Positions 11,083 through 19,306 of a stretch of 64,000 nucleotides of DNA are shown here, piece by piece. A program made the translations under genes and the position numbers. Where the stretch lies: NCBI GenBank assembly GCA_037157565.1, contig JAZHRO010000050.1:43100001-43164000 (forward strand), written 5' to 3'. The DNA comes from Thalassia testudinum. Its lineage: Eukaryota; Streptophyta; Magnoliopsida; Alismatales; Hydrocharitaceae. Every line of letters starts with the position of its first letter. Position 1 is the first letter of the stretch. Under the pieces are notes generated by a model that did not search any database, had not been told where the DNA came from, and saw only the letters and a program-made list of their open reading frames with translations.

Positions 11083-11616
11083 TCAGTACGGTGCTGAAGA
11101 AATGGGGCCTGTCCCTGGTATCAGTGAGATCTCGAACTCGATCTCACGCTTAGGTGGCAGTCTTGGTAGCTCTTCTGGGAAGACGTTGGGGTACTCACAG
11201 ACCACTGGAATACTCTGTATACTGTTCACGGGGCTGGACTCTACTAGAACACAAGCAAGGAAGCCCTCACATCCTTGACTCAATAGCTTCGTTGCTCGAA
11301 GTGCGGCGATGCATTTGAATCCTCCGTCTACAGGTTGGCCATGGAACTCGAAGGGAGGCAGTCGTGGAATGGAGAAAACGATCTTCCTCCCAAAACAGTC
11401 AACAAGGGTGTGGTATGCGGCCAACCAGTTCATCCCTAAGATTACACCGAAGGCATCCATCGGGATTATGATCAGGTCTATCGGGAGTTTGTATCCCCTT
11501 ATCATGACCTCACATTCAGCGAGAACCTCCTCGGAAACAAATACCTGCCCACTTGGTCCTCTAATCAGGAAGGGCTCCTCTAAAAGCACACTGCTCACTC
11601 CCTTGTAGACAACGAA
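11083..11616 (-). pseudogene. Protease C-terminal half and RT linker of element A (split by B)
   Basis: Continues the aspartic protease whose first part lies beyond element B at 22010-22179. PFLIRGPSGQVFV, IDLIIIPMDAFGVILGMNW and the VFPEELPRLPP linker into RT are recognisable from copies B and C. With B and one copy of its target duplication left out of account, the reading frame on both sides agrees: 165 plus 18 nucleotides separate the two reference codons, a multiple of three. So the protease was still in frame when B arrived. The Trp codon that is a stop in B and C is intact here. Confidence 0.85.
11612..11616. repeat. Target-site duplication, left copy (element B)
   Basis: ACGAA precedes the TGTTACGAG start of B; GCGAA at 22010-22014 follows its TTACA end. 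Four of five bases agree, consistent with one later substitution. Confidence 0.75.
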
Positions 11617-11823
11617 TGTTACGAGCAGGGCATCAGATGTAGTTTAAGACGTCTGGGAAGTGGCCTAGACGTCTGGAACCCTTCCCAGACGTCTGGTATT
11701 AAATTTTTTCGGCATACGGGTTCGCATCTGCGCACCTGCGCACGCAGACTGAACCGCCGCCTTTGTTTTTCTCTTTCTCTCCCTGCAGGCGCCGTTTTTC
11801 CTCCTCTCTCCCCGCGGCTGCCT

Positions 11824-11831
11824 TATAAAAA
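11824..11831 (+). promoter_or_regulatory. TATA box of element B 5' LTR
   Basis: TATAAAAA is followed by a C/T-rich initiator-like region ending in 'ctcactcc'. The other LTR has the same box at 19498-19505. It is the likely retrotransposon promoter core. Confidence 0.6.
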
Positions 11832-12112
11832 TGCTCCCCCTCTCCCTCACCCTCACTCCACCGTCTTCTTCTTCTCCTTCTCCTTGCCAGCGAGAGCGCG
11901 AGCGAGCAAGAGTGGCAGCAGCGGTTGCTGCGAGCGTGCGAGAAGGAGGGGTTGTTGCGAGAGGAAGTAGAAGCTCGACCGCGAGGGTACGAGCTTGCTG
12001 GGGCAGCTAGAGCCGACCGGCGGGAGAGCAGCGGGCGTGGGGTGTTGCGGAGGAGCTACTGCAGCTCGGGCAGCATGAAGGGTTCTGATTCTGGGAGAAT
12101 TTCCTAGAATCA

Positions 12113-12515
12113 GACGTCTGGACTTACGTCCAGACGATGCATAAGACGTCCGGAGGAAGGTCCGGACGTTTGATAGGAACAATATTTTTCATCTTCTCCT
12201 TTTTGCACGTGTACGGCCATGCAGCCGTCCGCCGCGTTCTTCTGCACCCCTTCATGATGAGAGCGAGTGTGTGTGTGTGCAGGAATCGTTCGGGAGGGTG
12301 GTAGGGCTCGCCATCCCACACCGATTAGACGTCTGGACATAGTACCGGACGACGGAGAGGACTTCCAGACATCCGGGGTGACAATCGGACGTCTGGAAAC
12401 TAAGTCCAGACGATCCAGCAGGCTTTTGGACGTCTGAAGAACTACGTAGAACAAGGTATGGCATGATCGACCTTTTAGGATGTCTGGAAGAAGTTCTAGA
12501 CGTCTGATTTTGGGT
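12113..12515. promoter_or_regulatory. Array of AGACGTCTG-type palindromes in 5' LTR of B
   Basis: About ten GACGTC words and one-base variants (GACATC, GATGTC, GACGTT) occur in 400 bp, most within 'cagacgtctgga' or its complement. Three more lie upstream at 11637-11696. The collinear array in the 3' LTR is at 19825-20226. The position downstream of the TATA box suggests a transcribed leader. Confidence 0.65.
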
Positions 12516-12801
12516 AGACTCGTCGTTTTTGACCCGTTAAGGGTCCGTTCGGAGTCCATTTTCTGCGTTTCAAGTTTCATTCTTCCCAGATTTATTTCCT
12601 CTACCTGTTTACAGTAATTGTATATTGTTCTAGGTAGCTCCTTGTCTATGATCCTTGTATTAGGACCCCGTTCTGTTGTGGCTCTAGGGGTTGTGGAGGC
12701 ATGCGGGATTACCGACCACGCCCCTAGTACTTCCGATTTTGCGGGTAGAGTGGCCCTTTAATTTAATTATCAAAAATTTTACATTTATGAAACAATTAAT
12801 A

Positions 12802-12951
12802 GAGTCTAGGGCATTACATGAACCCTAGGGCTGAAGAATTAGATTGAATGATAGATCCTAGGATATTGCATGAATCCTAGGACTGGAAAACTAGATTGAA
12901 TGATAGATCCTAGGGTATGGCATGAATCCTAGGACTGGAAAACTAGTTGAA
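12802..12951 (+). repeat. Three tandem copies of a 52-bp unit in 5' LTR of B
   Basis: Units begin at about 12802, 12854 and 12906. Each carries 'cctaggg' or 'cctagga', 'catgaatcctagg' and 'ctggaaaactag'. The same array is at 20518-20668 in the 3' LTR and, inverted, at about 44506-44640 in the right LTR of C. Two weaker units may be present in A near 7160-7265. Confidence 0.7.
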
Positions 12952-14298
12952 TATATACATTGTAGTCTTGGAAAAGTGGAAAGGAAATGATAACTGCCTG
13001 TAAATTGGTTAACAGCTGCCTGTTATGAATGGATAAATACGATTGAGAAGATGAATTGTATGGATATAAAGCTGAAACGGTGAAACCTAAATTGGCTGAG
13101 TTAAAAGAGCATGAACCCTACGGGGAATTAGGCGTAAAACTCCTGGAAAGTGAATGGAATAGAATTAGGGAAGTGAGCTGGCCCTTGAGTACGGAGTACC
13201 AAGGAGAGCAACTGTCCCCCTGTTTAGTGCAGAGTAGAACTAGCTGTGCCAGGGACTCGGGGTTAGGTCTGGCCACTTTGTGCTGACTTTTGGCCCTCGT
13301 GTACACAGTACCGAGGAGTGCTACTAGTGTAGGGAGAGCACTAGCTACCACACGGGTCCCGGGGTTCTGCTAGCCCTCCTACACTGACTTGTTAGGCCCA
13401 CTGGGCAAACCAGGGTAGTCAGGCGAGGGTGCGTGGACTGTGGAGGGGCAAGACCCCTGTTTGGTTATTGTGGAGGGGATGGACCCCTGTTACTGAGAGG
13501 GCTCTCCCCTATACTGGTTTGATGCTGTGCTTTGGGCACACCCGTTAACAGAAACGACTGACCGCGTGCCAGTGTGGGGTAGCTACCCATGCATTTATCG
13601 CACGTGCCGTAGTCACCGTTACGCCTGTCAGCGACCTTGGGGTGGTTGACTGAGGGTAGGACCACCATGGGGGACTCTCCCAGCCAGGAGAGCACCACGT
13701 GTTGCTTCTACATTTCGGAAAAGACTGCAATGAAGATCGTTCCCTCGAGGAACATTCAAGATCAAGAGAAGGATCTGAGAAATAAATCAATAGTGAATAA
13801 TTGGAAGAATATAAAGGAAGAAAGTAAAAATATAATAGCTACTGTCCACTCTACTGCTTCTTCTAGCTTTTAGTTGCCACTCTACTCAGCGTTTCGCTGA
13901 CGTGTCACCCTTGTTACTTTTCAGGACCAGGTGTTGAGCAGCCAGAGTCGGTGGCTGCAGAGGGCGCTGGACCTAGTAGAGCCCAGTAGTGTCACTTGTA
14001 CTACCCACTGTATTTTTTTTTGCTATTGTTGTGAGTAGTTCTGTCCCCCCTGTACTCTCTTTATTGTAAGTTTGATGTTTATGTATATGTTTATTTCTCT
14101 ACTGTTGTGGTGGTGTATACTGTAGTATTTATTTTCTCTACTGCTGTATTTTGTTACTGCTAGTTATATTCATGTTGAATGTGGTTTATTTTACTGCTCT
14201 TTTGGTTACTTTCTCGTTGGATGACTGGGTCTTGGGGTCAGTCTAGTCAGTCCGATTCTTGTGTCTCGTAGGGATTCGGGAATCGGGTCGTTACAAGA

Positions 14299-14314
14299 TG
14301 TTATCAGAGCAAGG
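14299..14314 (+). promoter_or_regulatory. Primer-binding site of element B (tRNA-iMet type)
   Basis: TGTTATCAGAGCAAGG starts three bases after the LTR end. It differs at one position from TGGTATCAGAGC, the usual plant initiator-Met tRNA complement, which is intact in A and C. Confidence 0.85.
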
Positions 14315-14478
14315 TCGTCCCGAGAAGTGAACCAACTGACTGAAAAGTAACCAATTCACATGTCTGTAGCTAGAGTAGCCACCATAACGTTTCTTTTGAC
14401 ATGAGCTCTTATACTTCTTCGTTAGATATCGTTCCATATTGACGTATGTTAGTTCTGTTTCGCGTCTCCTTGCAGGAG

Positions 14479-15720
14479 ATGCTTCGACGAGGGACTAGCG
14501 AGGCGGGCCGCAGGCGCGGTCGAGGACAAGGTCGGCGAGGTGGGTGTGTTGCAGTCGACGTCTCAGTGGACTAGCCACTGCTCCCGGGCATTCAGGCCCA
14601 GGACCTCGCCCAGTTGATACGGGACATAGTGCGAAAGGAGCTCCACCCACCGCCCCGAGAGCCTCTCGCTGGGGCTGCGGAGGGGGAGTCCTCTGTGGGA
14701 CCACGCGACGGATGCGGCGCTGGACGCGGGGGAGGGGATGGGCCGCCACCGCTCCCACCTTCCTCCGGCACTTCTGTGCACGAGGCTTCCTTACCTGGAG
14801 GTGCATCGGCATCCCCACTACAACGCCACTTCGAGCTTTTCGGGCAGTTCCGGAAGCTGAAGCCCCCCTCCTTCAAGGGGGATGTGGACCCGACCGAGGC
14901 GGAGGACTGGCTCGAGCAGATCGAGAAGGTTTTTGACACCCTTTGCCCTCCGATGGAGTGCTGCGTGGCCTTTGCCACGTACCAACTGGAGAGTGTGGCA
15001 CACAGGTGGTGGAGGGCGGTCAGGGGACAGGAGAGGGACAAGCCGACCTGGGATCGGTTCGTCACCCTCTTCTGCGAGCCGTACTTTCCCCTGATGTGGC
15101 AGGAGTTCCACACTCTCCACCCGGGGGCAATGACCGTGAGCGCGTATCGCACGCGTTTTCTGGAGTTGTCCCGCTTTGTAGCGACAGCAGTAGCCACTGA
15201 GGAGGAGTGCCTTTGGAGGTTCACCGAGGGGCTCCAGCCTGCGATTCGGGGGTATGTCAAATCCCTGAAGCTGCCTACGTTCTCGAGGGTGGTGGAGGTA
15301 GCTATGACCTACGAGGAGACCAACCCGTCCGCGTGAGATACTGACAGTGGGCGGAAGAGGCCCTACCAGCCAAACTTTTCACAGGGCCGGTGAGAGAGGA
15401 GACACGTGGCATTCGCAGGAGAGCCGTCACGTTTTGTAGGGCCATCAGTGGCCTTTGGGGGCCCTCAACAGGGGCCAGTTGCTAGCACTGGACCCCCGCC
15501 CAGCTGACAGCAGGGACCCACTGAGGGCGGGAGTCGGGTTCCCTCTGTTACTAGTGTGGCCAGCCGGGCCACATCAGGAGGGACTGCCCATCTAGGGTAG
15601 GAGGTCAGCAGATGCTTCTCGCGCCGAGCACTGGAGGGTGAGCAGGAGGTCGCGGTTTCCAGGCGCGAGGAGGAGGACAGCAGTAACGAGGAGGGTACCA
15701 GCCAGCAGGTACCCGTTCGA
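14479..15720 (+). pseudogene. Gag of element B
   Basis: Structural capsid and nucleocapsid precursor. It starts at the ATG in 'ggagatgcttcgacg', equivalent to the start in A and C. An Arg/Gly-rich N-terminus is broken by TAG at 14572-14574 (Gln in C). The retrotransposon gag core follows (KLKPPSFKG, EAEDWLEQIEKVFD, VAFATYQLESVAHRWW). The CCHC zinc knuckle is at 15546-15587 with spacing C-X2-C-X4-H-X4-C, but its second residue pair contains TAG in place of Gln. Other stops and a frameshift occur between 15336 and the protease. Confidence 0.88.
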
Positions 15721-15728
15721 CGCAGAGT

Positions 15729-16440
15729 GTGGCTGCTTTGTCTGCACCTAGGGCTGAGGGGCGTATCAACGCCCTGACACACCGGGATGCTAGAGCTTCG
15801 GGATCAGTGGTGGCAGGTATGGTTTTAGTTTCCGGCAGACTCGTTTACACACTTTTCGATTCTGGCGCTACGCACTCGTTTGTCGCAGCCAGTTTTGCAG
15901 TTAGTTTGGGGCAGGATTATATGCTGTTAGAGGATCCGTTTGTGATCAGAGGTCCGAGTGGTCAGCTGTTTGTAGCTGAGGAGGTAGACACGGGTTGCAA
16001 GGTCAGTATTGGGGGACATAGCGTTCTAGCTGACCTGATTATGATATAGATGGAGGACTTTGGCGTAATTCTGGGGATGGACTGACTGTCTGCTTACCAC
16101 GCTTTGGTGGACTGTTTTGAGAGGAAGATTGTCTTCTCCATACCAGAGTTGCCTTCTTTCGAGTTCCATGGTCAGTCAGTGGATGGAGGCTTCAGGTAAA
16201 TTTCTGCACTTTGGGCGGGGAGACTTTTGAGCCAGGGGTGTGAGGGCTTCCTAGCTTGTGTGGTGGCAGAGCCCAGCCCTGTGGCAGACTTCTAGAGTAT
16301 CCCGATGGTCATAGAGTACCCCGATGTGTTCCCAGACGAGTTGCCAGGACTTCCGCCCAAGCGTGAGATTGAGTTTGAGATCTCACTAGTACCAGGGACC
16401 AGCCCCATCTCCACCACACCAAACAGGATAGCACCACTTG
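15729..16440 (+). pseudogene. Protease and linker of element B
   Basis: Retroviral-type aspartic protease that would cut Gag-Pol. The active site Asp-Ser-Gly is at 15858-15866 (YTLFDSGATHSFV), followed by RGPSGQLFVAEEV. TAG at 16047-16049 replaces Gln, and TGA at 16083-16085 replaces the Trp of the GMDW motif. The latter stop is found at the same codon in element C. The linker to RT (VFPDELPGLPP) has another TAG, and the segment ends at TGA near 16446 followed by a one-base deletion. Confidence 0.87.
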
Positions 16441-17040
16441 AGTTGTGAGAGTCAAGTGTCTGTTACAGGATCTTTTGGAGAAGGGCTTTGTGAGGCCCAG
16501 TGCGTCTCCCTGGGGAGCCCCGGTACTGTTTGTAAAGAAGAAGGATGGTACCCTACGCCTTTGTGTGGACCACCGACAGCTGAATAGGGTCACCATCAAG
16601 AATAGATATCTGCTGCCGAGGATCGACGACTTGTTTGACCAGCTGCGAGGTGCCACGGTATTCTCCAAGATCGACTTGAGGTCTGGATACCACTAGTTGA
16701 GGATCAAGGAGGCAAACATCTCCAAGACAGCTTTTTGCACCTGGTACGGACACTACGAGTTTCTGGTCATGCCGTTTGGGCTGACCAATGCCCCCGCTGC
16801 CTTCATGGACTTGATGAACCAGGTGTTTAGACCGTACTTGGACCAGTTTGTGGTGGTATTCATTGATGATGTGCTCATCTATTCTCGAGATTAGATGCAG
16901 CACGGACAACACTTGCAGATGGTTCTGGACACACTAAGATGACGTGGGCTGTACACCAAATACAGCAAGTGTGAGTTCTGGTTGAGGGAGGTGACCTTCT
17001 TAGGTCATGTGATCTCTGGAGATGGCTTGGCAGTGGACCC
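16441..17040 (+). pseudogene. Reverse transcriptase of element B
   Basis: The RT motifs [60 protein letters not shown] and the catalytic FIDD at 16859-16870 are all visible. A one-base deletion near 16448 separates it from the protease frame. TAG at 16694-16696 and after YSRD (both ancestral Gln), and TGA at an Arg codon near 16940, break the chain. The frame is otherwise continuous into RNase H. Confidence 0.9.
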
Positions 17041-17680
17041 AGCCAAGGTCTAGGCAGTGCTCAGGTGGGAGAGACCACGTACGGTTACTGAGGTTCGCAG
17101 TTTCCTGGGACTGGCAGGCTACTACAGATGGTTTATCAGGGGCTTTTCACAAATTGCACGTCCTATGACACAGTTGACCCGGAAGGACGTGCCCTTCACT
17201 TGGATAGACACTTGTGAGGCATGTTTTCAGGAGCTGAAGGAGAGGCTGACTTCGGCTCCCGTGCTCACCATCCCTGACAGTAGTGGTGGGTTCGTTGTGT
17301 ACACGGATGCCTCCTTGCAGGGGTTAGGGTGTGTGCTCATGTAGAGGGGTCACGTTGTCGCTTACGCTTCGCAGCAACTGAAGCCCCATGAGCATAGCTA
17401 CCCTACCCACGACCTGGAGCTGGCAGCTGTTGTCTTCGCGCTGAAGACCTGGAGGCACTACTTGTATGGTGAGACCTTCGAGATTTTCACAGATCACAAG
17501 AGCCTCAGATAGCTTTTTGATCAGAAGGAGCTCAACATGAGATAGAGACGTTGGTTGGAGCTCCTGAAGGGCTATGACTGCAGCATTTCCTACCACCCGA
17601 GAAAGGCCAACGTGATGGCTAACGCCTTGAGCCGGAAGGCGCCTGCACACTTGGCCAGTTTACGGGTGCAGAGTTGGAGC
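17041..17680 (+). pseudogene. RNase H region of element B
   Basis: The connection and RNase H domain are recognisable: [54 protein letters not shown] and the final motif near NVMANALS. The last motif carries Asn where ADALS is expected, so one acidic residue is lost. TAG replaces Gln or Tyr at several places (17342-17344 and two near 17510-17545). It stays in frame with RT. Confidence 0.87.
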
Positions 17681-18900
17681 CTTTTGGAGGAGATGGGCAG
17701 TTGGCGACCCCTAGAGTTACGGGGGCACTGTGGGGCAGTGATTGTGACACAACAGACGAGGCCAGAACTGATAGATCGCATCATCATAGGATAGATGGCT
17801 GACCCATACTTGCAGTGCTTGCGCGACAGAGTACTGTCTGGAGACCCGGGGTCTTCTCTTTCACAGATCAGGTGCAGCGCCTGAGGGGACGTCTGTGCGT
17901 TTCCAGAGACGAGGAGCTATTGAGAGAGCTCTTGACTGAGGCACACGGTTCCAGATTCACCATACATCCCGGAAACACGAAGATGTTCCATGACTTGAGA
18001 CGCGAGTTTTGGTGGAGGGGGATGAAGCGGGATGTAGGTGAATTCGTGCAGCAGTGTTTAGTGTGCCAGCAGGTGAAAGTCGAGCATCAGAGCCCTGCAG
18101 GGCTGCTACAGCCACTTCCAGTGCCAGAGTGGAAGTGGGAGAGCATCACCATGGACTTGGTGGTGGGCTTACTTGTTACCCGGCGAGGACACGACGTAGT
18201 CTGGGTAATTGTTGATAGATTGACGAAGACGACGCATTTCTTGCCGATCCGAGTCAGCTTGGGACCAGCACAGTTGGTAGAGAGGTATATCTGTGACGTG
18301 GTACGTCTACACGGAGTTCCGCGAGAGATCATATTCGACCAGGATACCCGCTTTACATCCCAGTTTTGGGCTGAGTTTCAGCAGGCCCTAGGGACGCGGT
18401 TGAGGTTCAGTACAGCTTACCACCCCCAGACGGATGGACAGTCTGAGCGCACGATACAGACACTTGAGGACCTTTTGCGTGACTGTGTACTGGACTGGAG
18501 GGGCTCTTGGGAGGAGCACTTGCCCCTGGCAGAGTTCGCATATAATAACAGTTATCACTTGAGCATCGGCATGGCACCCTACGAGGCTCTGTACGGACGG
18601 AGATGTACGGCACCCTTGAGTTGGGTTGAGGTGGGGACCGGGTGGGAGGTTGGCCCCAGGCTGATCCGACAGAGTCAGGAGGTTGTCGAGCAGATTCACA
18701 GGCGACTCCGCACTGTCAGGAGCAGGCAGAAGAGCTACGCGGATCGGAAACGTAGAGAGGTGAAGTTCTAGGTTGGGGACCATGTCTTCCTTCGTGTTTC
18801 GCCCATGAAGGGCCTACAGCGGTTTGGGGTGAGAGAGAAGTTCGCGTCGAGGTTTGTGGGGCCCTTTGAGGTCCTGGAGCAGGTTGAACTCGTTGCTTAT
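17681..18900 (+). pseudogene. Integrase of element B
   Basis: After a TAG at 17792-17794 and a small deletion near 17853 that shifts the frame, a 318-codon open stretch (17815-18771) covers most of integrase. The zinc region (HPGNTKMFHDLRREFWW, CLVCQQ) and the catalytic core (TMDLVVG, FDQDTRFTSQ, SERTIQTLEDLL) are present with all three acidic residues. It is the longest uninterrupted integrase in the window. TAG at 18769-18771 precedes the C-terminal part. Confidence 0.92.
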
Positions 18901-19224
18901 AGGCTTGCCCTCTCTCCTTAGCTTTCTGGTGTGCACGACGTGTTCCACGTGTCCAACCTTAAGAAGTATGTCGTCGATCCCAGTCATGTCCTGAGCCATG
19001 AGAGCGTCGAGGTGGGCGACGACCTGACCTACTCCGAGCAGCCAGTGCAGATTCTGGACAGAGCCGTCCGCGGTCTGAGACGGAAGCAAGTACCCCTGGT
19101 GAAGGTCTTGTGGAGGAGCCAGCGGTATGAGGAGGCCACCTGGGAGCCTGAGGCGGCGATGCGGGAGCGGTACGTGGAGCTTTTCACGGGTATGTCTTTT
19201 CGGACCGGCTTCGGTCGTCTTTGA
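18901..19224 (+). pseudogene. Integrase C-terminus and chromodomain, element B
   Basis: After a TAG at about 18919 (ancestral Gln), the frame runs open to the natural stop at 19222-19224. VFHVSNLKKYVVDPSHVL, PVQILDRAVRGLRRKQ, VPLVKVLWRS and EEATWEPEAAMRERY match the Tekay-type integrase tail and chromodomain. This is the only uninterrupted chromodomain among the three related copies. It is in frame with the integrase upstream. Confidence 0.88.
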
Positions 19225-19268
19225 TTTTGTTATGTATATATTGTTCTTTCTCGCACCCTAGTTAGCGC

Positions 19269-19288
19269 AAGTTTCGGGGATGAAACTT
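19269..19288 (+). other. Conserved hairpin just before 3' LTR (element B)
   Basis: AAGTTTC, loop GGGGAT, GAAACTT, 18 bases before the LTR start. It is equivalent to 8218-8237 in A. The loop and 3' arm form the only purine-rich run near the LTR (GGGGATGAAA), so it may be the displaced polypurine primer. Confidence 0.55.
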
Positions 19289-19306
19289 CCTTTGAGTTTG
19301 TTATAT

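Larger units (their letters stand above)
11617..14295 (+). repeat. Element B 5' LTR
   Basis: Starts TGTTACGAGCAGGGC and ends CGGGTCGTTACA, directly before the primer site. A TATAAAAA box lies at 11824-11831. GACGTC palindromes occur both before it (11637-11696) and after it (12113-12515). A triplicated 52-bp repeat lies at 12802-12951. The conserved lineage block is at 13550-13588. The copy at 19307-22009 is collinear with small indels only. Confidence 0.95.

Noticed and set aside
14592..15260. 222-codon minus-strand frame opposite gag of B
   Set aside because: It is a mirror of the gag coding strand; the plus strand carries the gag domain and zinc knuckle in the expected element order.
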